DNA from: Caballeronia sordidicola
Lineage (GTDB): Bacteria > Pseudomonadota > Gammaproteobacteria > Burkholderiales > Burkholderiaceae
Reading direction: 5' to 3'
Assembly (NCBI RefSeq): GCF_000729995.1
Contig: NZ_JNFG01000005.1
Coordinates: forward strand, 1-64,000
DNA length: 64,000 nucleotides
Shown here: positions 9,521-17,967 of the stretch, piece after piece
How positions within the stretch are numbered: position 1 is the stretch's first letter
Layout of the letters: each line of letters begins with the position of its first letter
Notes under the pieces: generated by a model
Databases searched by the model: none
What the model saw: the letters and a program-made list of their open reading frames with translations, nothing else
Told to the model about the DNA's origin: nothing
Made by a program: the position numbers and the translations under genes

Positions 9521-9882
9521 AATGCTTCGAGCGCGGCGCTGTCGGGCGCGGCGCGATCGATGGAAGGCGCAGCGGGGCCTTCTCCTTTCTGCGTGAGCGG
9601 CCGTGGCACGAGTGAAAGCATCACCCCGTGCCGATCCGCTAGCGTGACGAGCCGGTCCATGGCCGCGCGTGCATGTCCCCTGTGATGTTCCCCCTCGGAC
9701 CACAAGGCCTCGAGCGCGACGGCGCAGTCGCCGGTCGCCTCGAGCCACATCTCGACGTGCTGGCGGTCTTCGACATGGCTGGCGTGAAATGCATCGATCA
9801 TTCGTGAAGCGGCGGTGTCGGGCATGAGCGCCTTGCAGACAAGTGGACTCGACAACGAGCGAGAGAGAAAGCGAACCAGCAA
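9445..9882 (-). CDS. GNAT-like acetyltransferase, overlapping the MscS gene end
   Basis: 145 residues if started at the TTG at 9882; an ATG at 9825 would give 126. The C-terminus (SAALEAFYARLGFERSGGKF) is a GNAT motif B, and HRGHARAAMDRLVTLADRHG resembles the acetyl-CoA loop helix, though the Q/R-x-x-G-x-G/A loop is weak. The 3' end overlaps the MscS coding region by 76 bases in a convergent arrangement. The overlapping frames at this locus look compositionally inferior. Substrate unknown. Confidence 0.65.
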   Translation of the reverse strand: MLVRFLSRSLSSPLVCKALMPDTAASRMIDAFHASHVEDRQHVEMWLEATGDCAVALEALWSEGEHHRGHARAAMDRLVTLADRHGVMLSLVPRPLTQKGEGPAAPSIDRAAPDSAALEAFYARLGFERSGGKFEGSPVMVRSPR

Positions 9883-10078
9883 GACTCATGCTTGATGGCC
9901 GTTACAGGAACATTTTATGATCCTTACAACCGCGCTCTTTGCCCTTCTATAATGCGCTCAACGCAGGAGGGTCCGGCAGGTGGTACTGAGGGCGCTGACC
10001 CGACGGGCGCGTGATCCAGTCCCGCATCCTTTTGTGTGTTTCACCTCGCGTTCTCCTTCCACTTACGGTGCCGCCCAG

Positions 10079-11215
10079 ATGAAATCGATCCTCCGTTCTT
10101 CGCTCGACCTGCTTCTTCGTTCTACCCGCAGCCGCCCCCGTATCGTCACCCGAATCCCTGCACTGAGCCTGACAGCCGCGGCGGCTGCGCTTTTGTTCAG
10201 CGCGTGTGAGCCAACGTTTGCGCAGGGTTCGGATAGCGCCAGTAGCGACAATGGCAACGGCCACGGCCAGCCCGTGAAGGTCATGATCATCTCCATGTTC
10301 GGCCCTGAGGGCCAGGTCTGGCTCGACAAGCTCGGTCCCTGGAAGGCCATTCACGTGGCCGGACTCTCTCCGGATTATCCCGTCGTGAATTGCAACCGGC
10401 AGGAGATCTGCGTGATGACCACCGGCATGGGGCATGCGAATGCGGCCGCTTCGCTGATGGCGCTCACGTTCTCCGATAAATTCGATCTGCGCCGTACCTA
10501 TTTCATGATCGCGGGGATCGCGGGCATCGACCCGATGCAAGGCACGATCGGGTCCGCTGCATGGGCAAAATATCTCGTCGACTTCGGGATTCAATGGGAA
10601 CTCGATGCGCGCGAAAAACCGGATAGCTGGCCGAGCGGTTATATCGGCATCAATACGAAAGGCCCGGCCGAGAAACCCCCGCTCGATTACAAGACCGAGG
10701 TGTTCCGGCTGAATCCGGATCTGGCCGATGCGGCTTATGCGTTGTCGAAGAACGTAGTGCTCTCCGATAGCCCCGAAGCCCAGGCCGCGCGCGCCAAGTT
10801 CAGCTATGCGCCGGCGAACCGGCCGCCGAAGGTGATCCAGTGCGACACGCTGGCGGGCGATACGTGGTGGTCGGGGAAATACATCGGCGAACGGGCGCGT
10901 GACTGGACGAAGCTCGTGACTGACGGCAAGGGCGTGTATTGCACGACGCAGCAGGAGGACAACGCGACTTACGAGGCGTTGTCGCGTGCGGCGAGCGTGC
11001 ATCGCGTGGATTTGAACCGGGTGGCGGCGGTGCGTTCGGGCTCGGATTTTGATCGGCCCTATGACGGGCAATCAGCCTCCGACAATCTCCTCAATTACGC
11101 CGCGCAGGGCGGTTTCGCGCCGGCTATCGATAATTTGTATCGGGCGGGTAATCCGCTGGTGCAAGAAATTGCAACGCACTGGGCTGAATGGCGCGACGGC
11201 GTACCGCAACACTAG
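10079..11215 (+). CDS. Purine nucleoside permease family protein (NUP), exported
   Basis: 378 residues from the ATG at 10079. The N-terminus is a long signal sequence: LSLTAAAAALLFSAC could be a lipobox, and PTFAQG is an alternative signal peptidase I site. The body matches the NUP family (VKVMIISMFGPEGQVWLDKL, then CVMTTGMGHANAAASLMAL and MIAGIAGIDPMQGTIGSAAW), which has a nucleoside-phosphorylase-like fold despite the permease name. Periplasmic or lipid-anchored, probably a nucleoside-binding or -processing protein. Confidence 0.85.
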   Translation: MKSILRSSLDLLLRSTRSRPRIVTRIPALSLTAAAAALLFSACEPTFAQGSDSASSDNGNGHGQPVKVMIISMFGPEGQVWLDKLGPWKAIHVAGLSPDYPVVNCNRQEICVMTTGMGHANAAASLMALTFSDKFDLRRTYFMIAGIAGIDPMQGTIGSAAWAKYLVDFGIQWELDAREKPDSWPSGYIGINTKGPAEKPPLDYKTEVFRLNPDLADAAYALSKNVVLSDSPEAQAARAKFSYAPANRPPKVIQCDTLAGDTWWSGKYIGERARDWTKLVTDGKGVYCTTQQEDNATYEALSRAASVHRVDLNRVAAVRSGSDFDRPYDGQSASDNLLNYAAQGGFAPAIDNLYRAGNPLVQEIATHWAEWRDGVPQH

Positions 11216-11332
11216 CGGTTCAACCCCGTGGCTCACCGCCCGTCTTCCGCTTGAGCGCTCAACGGGGACGAGTGGGGCCACGGAAGAAAGCCTTTCTATC
11301 GATCCGCGTGTTCCCATAGTCTCCGCAGACCT

Positions 11333-11767
11333 TGTTACAACTCCGTGCGACATATTCAGTTCGGCAGTCATTCTGACCTCTCTCAGTCAAATTTTCTGCA
11401 TCGAAATTGAAAGCCGGTCGACAGTTTTTATCCAAGGGTTTTCCTTCGCCGCATTCCCGCGGCCCCACTGAAAGGCTGTTACAACTTCGCCATTCCTCGC
11501 AATCTGGTTAATTCATCGGGTGTGTCAACCGGCTATCCGCCTCATCCGTTTTTTCCCTAACAAAATCAATCGTCAAGCAAACCCTCTGTCAATTCGCGCT
11601 TTCCATTTCGCTGCAAAATAGCCGTCAAAAACCGGTCACACTTTCCTGTTACAAGTTTAGGAAAAAATTACCGTTTCTCTTTGTTGTTTTATGGAAATTT
11701 ATTATTGAGATGTTCTTGATTTCCCGCTGCGTGGTACTTACAATCCGTTTCACAGTGTTGTTACAAG
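11333..11767 (+). promoter_or_regulatory. Four direct copies of TGTTACAA upstream of flhDC
   Basis: The octamer TGTTACAA occurs at 11333-11340, 11477-11484, 11647-11654 and 11760-11767, always on the plus strand, inside the 676-base AT-rich gap before flhD. Spacings are 144, 170 and 113 bases. One copy is expected in this length far less than once by chance. The last copy is part of the hairpin beside the promoter. They look like binding sites for an unidentified regulator of flhDC (inference). Confidence 0.55.
11717..11745 (+). promoter_or_regulatory. Sigma70-like promoter for flhDC
   Basis: TTGATT (11717-11722) and TACAAT (11740-11745) are separated by exactly 17 bases, predicting a start near 11752 and a leader of about 140 bases before flhD. 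The surrounding sequence is markedly more AT-rich than the rest of the window. Confidence 0.6.
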
Positions 11768-11785
11768 ATGTAACTCACTGAAACA
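11748..11785 (+). promoter_or_regulatory. Long hairpin/operator at the flhDC transcription start
   Basis: Nested inverted repeat: outer arms 11748-11758 (GTTTCACAGTG) and 11777-11785 (CACTGAAAC, pairing with a 2-base bulge), inner arms GTTACA (11761-11766) and TGTAAC (11770-11775) around the loop AGA. It starts 3 bases after the -10 box, so it would be either a double-stranded operator over the start site or a hairpin at the 5' end of the mRNA. There is no U-run, so it is not a terminator. Confidence 0.55.
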
Positions 11786-11891
11786 AAGTTTAAACGTAGC
11801 CCGACAGAACAAACGTTTGGCTAGGCAAAAAAGATAGCTGGCAAAAAATGCCGGCAGGGTACTCGGGGTTTATATCGAACGCGGGAAAATC

Positions 11892-12209
11892 ATGAACGGT
11901 CGCGAAACGCTTGACTCGATTCGAGAAATCAACCTGTCGTACATCATGCTCGCGCAGCGCATGCTGCGTGATGACCGTGCCATCGGGATGTTTCGACTGG
12001 GTTTGTCTAAGGAACTCGCCGACCTTCTGTCCGGGCTGACGCTCGCACAGGTTGTCAAGCTGGCGGCTTCTGACCAGTTGCTGTGTTTTTTCCGTTTCAA
12101 CGATCACACCATGCTGGCCGCCCTGACGTCGCCCGCGAAGCATGCGGATATTGCGCCGACGCACGCAGCCATCTTGCTGGCCGGCCAGCCAGCAGAACAG
12201 TTTCTCTAA
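11892..12209 (+). CDS. flhD: Flagellar master regulator subunit FlhD
   Basis: 105 residues, the usual FlhD length. With FlhC it forms the FlhD4C2 activator of class II flagellar genes. LDSIREINLSYIMLAQRMLR (~7-26) and MFRLGLSKELADLLSGLTLA (~34-53) are the conserved helices; Cys at ~65 in DQLLCFFRF matches the inter-subunit disulfide position. It is 15 bases upstream of flhC, so the two are co-transcribed. A long regulatory leader precedes it. Confidence 0.95.
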   Translation: MNGRETLDSIREINLSYIMLAQRMLRDDRAIGMFRLGLSKELADLLSGLTLAQVVKLAASDQLLCFFRFNDHTMLAALTSPAKHADIAPTHAAILLAGQPAEQFL

Positions 12210-12224
12210 GCACGGGAGCGCGCC

Positions 12225-12884
12225 ATGCTTAAGAAGAGCCTCACAGAAGATGCACAAGAAGTTTTCCGCGCGATCGCATTGATCGAACTCGGGGCGCGGA
12301 TGCAGGTGCTCGAAAGTGAACTGACACTGTCGCGTGACCGGATGATCCGGTTGTATCGCGAGGTGAAGGGCGTATCGCCGCCGAAGGGCATGCTGCCTTT
12401 CTCGGCTGACTGGTATATGACGTGGCTCGCGAACATCCATGCTTCGCTCTTCTACAACACGTATGTGTTCCTGAAGAAAGAAGCGGCTTGCTCGCATCTC
12501 GATGCCCTGACGAAGGGGTATCGGTTGTATCTCGAACATTGCAGGAATAGCGAAGTCGAGGCGGTACTTGATCTGACGCGGGCCTGGACCCTTGTGCGCT
12601 TTTTCGATGCGGGCATGCTGCAACTCACGAAATGCTGCCGCTGCACTGGAAAGTTCATCGCGCACAAACATGATTTGCAAGAAAACGTGGTGTGCGGGGC
12701 CTGCCAGCCGCCGTCACGCGCGGGGAAGACCAAGAAAGCGGCAGCCGCCCGTCAGGCGAGCCTTGAGACCGCGCTGGTGGAGTTGAGTTTGGTATCGACT
12801 AACGAAGTGCCGGAACCGACGGTGCTCGAACACGCGGCGATGTTACAGCCGCGAACAGAAAGCCTGATTGCACAGGCTGCTTAG
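12225..12884 (+). CDS. flhC: Flagellar master regulator subunit FlhC, with C-terminal extension
   Basis: 219 residues, about 30 longer than typical FlhC (~190). The core is intact: AIALIELGARMQVLESELTL, RLYREVKGVSPPKGMLPFSA, and the zinc site CCRC...CGAC (about residues 139-162). The extra Ala/Glu-rich tail after ~185 (KKAAAARQASLETALVELSL and beyond) has no recognised motif. No motA/motB or che gene follows: a terminator and an unrelated minus-strand gene do. That suggests a second, relocated or orphan flhDC. Confidence 0.94.
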   Translation: MLKKSLTEDAQEVFRAIALIELGARMQVLESELTLSRDRMIRLYREVKGVSPPKGMLPFSADWYMTWLANIHASLFYNTYVFLKKEAACSHLDALTKGYRLYLEHCRNSEVEAVLDLTRAWTLVRFFDAGMLQLTKCCRCTGKFIAHKHDLQENVVCGACQPPSRAGKTKKAAAARQASLETALVELSLVSTNEVPEPTVLEHAAMLQPRTESLIAQAA

Positions 12885-12982
12885 GCGGCAGCGGACCGGT
12901 GGCCCCGAGGACCATCATTCGATGGGGTGGCTGCAGGACCCGCTGCTGTTTTTTAAGGTTAAAAGGGGTGTTGGAATTTTTG

Positions 12983-13014
12983 GGGCTACCGAGATTGGTA
13001 GCCCTTCGCTTTTT
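12983..13014 (+). terminator. Terminator after flhDC
   Basis: Stem GGGCTACC (12983-12990) pairs with GGTAGCCC (12997-13004) around the loop GAGATT, followed by TTCGCTTTTT. It ends the flhDC transcript about 100 bases after the flhC stop. Confidence 0.85.
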
Positions 13015-13048
13015 GTGGCTTGGGTTTTGCGCGCAAGCGTCCTACATC

Positions 13049-14164
13049 CTAGGCCGACAATAACGACCCTGTTCTATAAGCAGTAGCACTCGCGACCCGG
13101 GCCACTTCCATCCCGGCAGTGGCAAACCGTGCAATCTGCCGCGCATACAACATGCCGCTGGTCGTGCAGTTCAATGGCGTCACGGTATCCGTCAGCGGAT
13201 CGACCACATCGGCAATTGCATCGCCGGCTTTGACCAGCTCCCCGACCTTCGTGCGAAACACCAGCACGCCGCTCGCAGGCGCAACAATAGGCTCGGCGCC
13301 GGCAAGCGGCGTCGCCGGATAGGCAAGTGCCTGCATGGCGGGCACGGCCGCATCGATCACGCCGCGATGGATCAGGTAATTGATGATGCCCTGCGCGTCG
13401 GCATCGGCGAATTCATACGATACGTCGTGCTGGCTGCGCAGTTCCACCGTCACCGAAATGCCGCCGTTCGGCACCGGGAAGCGATCGCCAAACTTCGCTC
13501 GCAGGTCCGACCAGCAGAAGCTGTGAATCTCGTCGAACGGGTTGCCCACCGAATTTAGCGCCAGCAGCGACGCCTTTGAATCCAGGTAGCGCGCAAGCGG
13601 CTCGACTTCGTCCCAGATATCCGGGTTGGTGTAGAGGTGCAACGCGGCGTCGAGATCGCAATGGAGGTCGAGCACGACATCGGCGTCGTAAGAGAGCTTC
13701 TGCAACGCAAGGCGCTGCGACTCGAGCTCGGTTTGCGGTTTTTGCTCGTCCAGCGCCTCGCGCATCGCGCGGCGCACGGCAAGCTTGTTCGCATTGATAT
13801 CCGCTGACAGCCGGCCCTCTATGCGTGGCGCGATCAGCGCGGCGAGGTCATGGAAATTGCGGTTGAAGTTGTGGCCGCTGTTCAGTTCGAAGCGCCCGAG
13901 CAGGGTGCCGTGCATGTTCTGGTTCAACCCGATCGGGTTCGATACCGGCACGATCACCACTTCGCCGCGCAGCTTGCCCGCCGCTTCGAACTCGGCCAGT
14001 TGGCGCCGCAGACGCCACGCGACCAGCATGCCGGGAAGTTCGTCGGCATGCAGCGAGGACTGGATATAGATCTTCTCGCCGCCGCTCGGGCCGTAGTGAA
14101 AGCTCAGGATAGTGCGGGTGGTGCCGATCGACGGCGAAATCAGGGTGTGCGTTTTGGTTTGCAT
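13049..14164 (-). CDS. Succinylglutamate desuccinylase/aspartoacylase family protein
   Basis: 371 residues from the ATG at 14164 (frame open to 14281). It is an M14-like zinc deacylase of the AstE/AspA family. IQSSLHADELPGM carries the HxxE zinc ligands; the third His is in DVVLDLHCDLDAAL; NPIGLNQNMHG and VELRSQHDVSYEF are further conserved elements. A C-terminal lipoyl-like beta domain (VPASGVLVF then VKAGDAIADV) is typical of this branch. It lies downstream of an amino-acid-binding protein gene, separated by a strong terminator. Confidence 0.85.
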   Translation of the reverse strand: MQTKTHTLISPSIGTTRTILSFHYGPSGGEKIYIQSSLHADELPGMLVAWRLRRQLAEFEAAGKLRGEVVIVPVSNPIGLNQNMHGTLLGRFELNSGHNFNRNFHDLAALIAPRIEGRLSADINANKLAVRRAMREALDEQKPQTELESQRLALQKLSYDADVVLDLHCDLDAALHLYTNPDIWDEVEPLARYLDSKASLLALNSVGNPFDEIHSFCWSDLRAKFGDRFPVPNGGISVTVELRSQHDVSYEFADADAQGIINYLIHRGVIDAAVPAMQALAYPATPLAGAEPIVAPASGVLVFRTKVGELVKAGDAIADVVDPLTDTVTPLNCTTSGMLYARQIARFATAGMEVARVASATAYRTGSLLSA

Positions 14165-14405
14165 GATTGTCGGTGCACGGCGCGCTGGAAACGCGTCGCG
14201 CTTGGGAAAAGTGTCGGCGTGTTCAGGAGAGTTGGGCGGAGCGTTCGCGACGGGCGCCGGATTGCTGCTCACCGGCCGCACCGGTTAGCACCTGGCAATT
14301 ACCCGGCGGCGCCTCCTGCCCAAGACAGTCGATCTTAGCTGAAAACGGCGGTTTTGCCGCACCGGGCGCAAAAGACGCCGGGAGGCATCCCGGCGCGCAC
14401 AAAAC

Positions 14406-14442
14406 AAAACGGGCTCCGCGATCAACGCGGAGCCCGTTTTTT
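14406..14442 (-). terminator. Strong bidirectional terminator after the amino-acid binding protein gene
   Basis: Perfect 13-bp stem: 14408-14420 (AACGGGCTCCGCG) with 14426-14438 (CGCGGAGCCCGTT), loop ATCAA, T-run on one side and A-rich sequence on the other. It lies between the binding protein (ends 14498) and the aspartoacylase homologue, so these two same-strand genes are probably separate transcripts. Confidence 0.9.
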
Positions 14443-14497
14443 CAAGCGCTCAAGCTGTGCCCGGAACGCGTTCCGGACTTGAGGCTTGGGGGACTGC

Positions 14498-15289
14498 TTA
14501 GTCGCCGTACACGTCGAAGGCGAAGTACTTCTTTTCGAGCTTCTTGTACGTACCGTCCTTGATGATCGAGGCGATTGCCTTGTCGATCTGTGCCTTCAGG
14601 TCGGTGTCTTCCTTGCGCAGGCCGATACCCGCGCCGTTGCCGAGGATCGTCGGATCGACCAGATCCTTGCCCACGAACTCGTAACCCGTACCGCGCGGGG
14701 TCTTCAGGAAGCCGACGTCAGCTTGCACGGCATCTTGCAGCGCTGCGTCCAGGCGTCCAGCTTGCAAGTCGGCGTACACGCCGTCCTGGTTCTGGTACGG
14801 CGTAACCGTTACACCCTTCGGCGCCCAATAGGTCTTGGCGTAGGTTTCCTGGATCGTGCCTTGTTCCACACCCACCGTCTTGCCCTTCAGGCCTTCAGGT
14901 GTCGGCAGGATGCCGCTGCCCTTCTTGGCGATCAGGCGGGTCGGCGTGTTGAACAGCTTGCTCGAGAACGCAATCTGTTCGGCGCGTTGCGGCGTCATGG
15001 ACATCGACGACAGCACGCCGTCGAACTTCTTCGCCTTCAAGGCCGGGATCATGCCGTCGAAATCGTTTTCCACCCATACGCACTTCGCATGCAGGCGTGC
15101 GCAGATTTCATTGCCGAGGTCGATATCGAAGCCCACCAGCTTGCCATCCGGACCTTTCGATTCGAACGGGGCATACGAGGCATCGACGCCGAAACGGATG
15201 GTCGAGTAATCCTTCGCATTGGCGGTGACGGAGGTGATCGATGTGACGGCAAGCAAGGAAATCGTCAAAGCCGCGAGCAGTTTTTTCAC
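14498..15289 (-). CDS. ABC transporter substrate-binding protein, cationic amino acid (ArgT/HisJ-like)
   Basis: 263 residues with a Sec signal peptide (MKKLLAALTISLLAVTSITS, cleavage after TANA near 25). The mature part is a family 3 solute-binding protein: IRFGVDASYAPFESKGPDGK, GFDIDLGNEICARL, ENDFDGMIPALKAKKFDGVL and SMSMTPQRAEQIAFS are the classic Lys/Arg/Orn/His binding motifs. No permease or ATPase gene lies next to it, so it must work with a transporter encoded elsewhere. Confidence 0.92.
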   Translation of the reverse strand: MKKLLAALTISLLAVTSITSVTANAKDYSTIRFGVDASYAPFESKGPDGKLVGFDIDLGNEICARLHAKCVWVENDFDGMIPALKAKKFDGVLSSMSMTPQRAEQIAFSSKLFNTPTRLIAKKGSGILPTPEGLKGKTVGVEQGTIQETYAKTYWAPKGVTVTPYQNQDGVYADLQAGRLDAALQDAVQADVGFLKTPRGTGYEFVGKDLVDPTILGNGAGIGLRKEDTDLKAQIDKAIASIIKDGTYKKLEKKYFAFDVYGD

Positions 15290-15666
15290 TGTTTTTACTC
15301 CAAAGGTGGTCAGTACATCCCGGATAGGTCGGTAGGTGAGTATCCGGGTTCGTCCGGCGTGAGGCCCCTCGCACCGGACAGCTTACATTCCGCGGATTGT
15401 GTCCGCGATAGAACCGCAGCAGGTTACCAAGCCAAAAAAATAAGGGAGTTGGTGAAAATCCCGATAGCTAATCTTGCAACCCTTGTGCGGCTGGGCACTT
15501 CGGCTCGCGCAAGCAAATGAATCAATTTTTGTGCAACGCGATTGTAAGTCCATGTGTAAGTCCGATGTGGGCCTCTTGTTGAGTCTGTGATGGAGAAACG
15601 CGAAGCGCCGATGGGAAAGGGCGCGGCGAGCACCCTGCATTGACCGATACGCCACCGGTCAGGCGG
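15290..15666 (-). promoter_or_regulatory. Leader of the amino-acid binding protein gene, with a hairpin
   Basis: A 377-base gap serving as promoter and leader for the gene starting at 15289. Just upstream of its ribosome site is an 8-bp inverted repeat, CCCGGATA (15319-15326) and TATCCGGG (15341-15348), with a 14-base spacer, which would fold in the mRNA leader. The rest holds no convincing gene. Confidence 0.45.
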
Positions 15667-16596
15667 TTACAAGGTCAGATCCTCTATCGGCGTACCCGTC
15701 AATGCAACGATGAAGTCGAAAAACGCCCTCACCTTGGCCGGCAGATGGTGGCGCGACGGATAGGCGGCATAGAGGGGAAAGGTCTCGTCGGGCCAATCGG
15801 GAAACAGGTCCACCAACCGGCCGCTGGCCAGCAATTGCTCGGCGCCGAGCGCCAGGATCTGCGCAATACCGTGTCCCGCGAGACATACGCCGTGCATCGT
15901 CCCGACGTCGTTGATGCTCAGGCGTCCCCGGGCGGCAATCAGGATCTTCTTCTTGCCGCGATGAAATTCCCACTGGAAGGGGCGCCCGGTTTCGGGATCG
16001 CGGAAGTGAATGCAGGTATGCGGCTCGCGTTCGAGATCGGCCGGGGCGAGCGGGCGGCCATATTTCTTGATGTAGCCCGGCGATGCCACGGTAATGACGC
16101 GTGTATCCAGTAGCTTGCGCGCAATCAGCGTGGATTCGCGCGGCTGACCAAAGCGAACGGCGAGGTCGAAACCGTCAGCGACCATGTCGCCGAGTTGATC
16201 GCGCGTGATCAGGTCGAGTTGCAGGTCGGGGTATTTCTCGACGAACGCACCAAGCCGCGGTCCAAGGAACAGGCGCGAAAAGAACGGATCGATATTCACA
16301 CGCAGGCGCCCGCGCACCGCGCTTGCTCCTTGCGACGCAGACGCCGCCGCTTCCTCAAGTCCGCTTAGCAACGGCACGATCTGCTCGTAGAAACGCCGCC
16401 CTTCGTCGGTGAGCTTGACCGAGCGGGTAGTGCGGTCGAATAGCCTGATACCCAGCCGCGCTTCGAGCCGTGCCACGGAACGGCTCACACCCGATTGCGA
16501 CATGTCCAGCGCTTCGCTCGCAGCGGCAAAACTGCCGCTGTCGACGATCGCGCTCAATACGCCCATGCCGTTCAACATCCGTTCGTCGAAGCTCAT
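15667..16596 (-). CDS. LysR family transcriptional regulator
   Basis: 309 residues from the ATG at 16596, chosen because GGGGAG lies 7 bases before it; an ATG at 16602 overlaps that site. The winged HTH spans residues ~1-60 (AASEALDMSQSGVSRSVARL), and the effector domain follows (RLRVNIDPFFSRLFLGPRL). It resembles the CrgA/DsdC-type LysR subgroup. No divergent partner is obvious, since the next upstream gene is on the same strand. Target unknown. Confidence 0.9.
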   Translation of the reverse strand: MSFDERMLNGMGVLSAIVDSGSFAAASEALDMSQSGVSRSVARLEARLGIRLFDRTTRSVKLTDEGRRFYEQIVPLLSGLEEAAASASQGASAVRGRLRVNIDPFFSRLFLGPRLGAFVEKYPDLQLDLITRDQLGDMVADGFDLAVRFGQPRESTLIARKLLDTRVITVASPGYIKKYGRPLAPADLEREPHTCIHFRDPETGRPFQWEFHRGKKKILIAARGRLSINDVGTMHGVCLAGHGIAQILALGAEQLLASGRLVDLFPDWPDETFPLYAAYPSRHHLPAKVRAFFDFIVALTGTPIEDLTL

Positions 16597-16723
16597 GAGC
16601 ATGCTCCCCAGTCATTAATCGATTGGAGTCGATGCTATCGTGAAATGAGTGCGGCGGTAGCGGACGAGCGTTGACCGGGCGCTGAGTCCAGCCCTGTCAT
16701 TCCAGCCACATGCTTGCCGACGG

Positions 16724-17743
16724 TCAAATTTTTTCGGGAACCTTGGTCTGCTGAAGCTTGGTCCCCGGACTCGACATATCGCTCGAACGGAAACGCTGCC
16801 GGTATTCCATCGGGCTGATATGAAGACGCTTGCTAAAGGTTCGTCTGAGCGTGTCGGCGCTTTCGAATCCACATCGGCGCGCGATGTTTGAAACGGGATG
16901 GTCGGTGCTTTCGAGATATCGCCGGGCGGCGTCGATGCGTGCGTCGTTGAGAAAGGCGATCAGGCTGACGCCGCACTCCTTGCTAAAGACGCGGGACAGG
17001 TTACGCGCGCTCATGTTCAGCCGCTGCGCAAGCGAGGCCATGGTGTGCGACAGATGAAGATTATCGAGCAGGTACTGCTGAACCGGCTGGATCTGTGAAT
17101 CGGCGGCAGCCTGCGTTTCCAGGAGCGGGCTGAATTGCGATTGCCCACCTGCGCGCCGCACATACACAATCAGGTACTTCGCCACGTCCAGCGCCATCTT
17201 CTTGCCGAAGTCTTCCTCGATCATGACAAGCGCGAGGTCGATGCCCGCCGTCACGCCGGCGGTTGTGTAAAGACCGCCGTCCTTGACATAGATCTGATCC
17301 GGTTCGACCTTCGCTTTGGGAAACATGGCGGCGAGTCTTGCCGCATCCATCCAGTGGGTCGTCACGGTCTTATGATCGATCATGCCTGCCGAACCGAAGG
17401 CGAATACCCCGTTGCAAATGGCGGCAATACGACGGCTGATGCGACGTTGCTTCACCAGCCATTCGCTGAGCGTGGAGTCTTCCAGCACTTCAAAAATGCC
17501 GAGACCACCCGGGATGATCACCGTATCGAATTCGGGGCAGGGGTCGAAGATCGTCCGGTCCGGCACAACCGTCAAACCACTGGACGAGAGCACGGATCCG
17601 CGTGTCGTGCCGACGGTCAGCATTTCGTATTCACACTGGCCCTGGCTCAGGATGCGAACCTCGGCGAACGCATCTTTTGGCCCAGCGATATCGAGCAACT
17701 GGAAGCCGGGAAACAGCACCATGGCGACGGTGATCTTACGCAT
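16724..17743 (-). CDS. GlxA family regulator (DJ-1/PfpI plus AraC HTH)
   Basis: 339 residues from the ATG at 17743; the frame is open to 17923 but the upstream part is not conserved-looking. Residues ~1-170 are a DJ-1/PfpI-like domain with Cys in AAICNGVFAFGSAG. Residues ~230-325 hold the two AraC HTH units (SLAQRLNMSARNLSRVFSKE, SNIARRCGFESADTLRRTFS). It lies just downstream of the nitrile hydratase operon on the same strand, 225 bases after cbtA, and could regulate nitrogen-compound use (inference). Confidence 0.9.
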   Translation of the reverse strand: MRKITVAMVLFPGFQLLDIAGPKDAFAEVRILSQGQCEYEMLTVGTTRGSVLSSSGLTVVPDRTIFDPCPEFDTVIIPGGLGIFEVLEDSTLSEWLVKQRRISRRIAAICNGVFAFGSAGMIDHKTVTTHWMDAARLAAMFPKAKVEPDQIYVKDGGLYTTAGVTAGIDLALVMIEEDFGKKMALDVAKYLIVYVRRAGGQSQFSPLLETQAAADSQIQPVQQYLLDNLHLSHTMASLAQRLNMSARNLSRVFSKECGVSLIAFLNDARIDAARRYLESTDHPVSNIARRCGFESADTLRRTFSKRLHISPMEYRQRFRSSDMSSPGTKLQQTKVPEKI

Positions 17744-17967
17744 ATGCGAGTCCGATGAATTCGGGGTCCGGGCAGACGGAGTTTGCGCCGCTGCGGCACC
17801 CGTCCATGCGATGAAACCACGCCGGAAACCAGGCTGGCCCCAGGCGAAGCCGGGAGCAATTATTCTAAGGTGGCAAAATTTCGATGACCAGCGGGACGTG
17901 ACGTCAATTGATCGCATGGGCACGGCGCGCTTGAAATGCGCCGTGCCGTGCCGCTTTAACCACGTCC

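Noticed and set aside
9386..9889. Alternative 167-codon minus-strand frame over the acetyltransferase gene
   Set aside because: Arg-rich translation with no fold; the overlapping frame with GNAT motif B is preferred.
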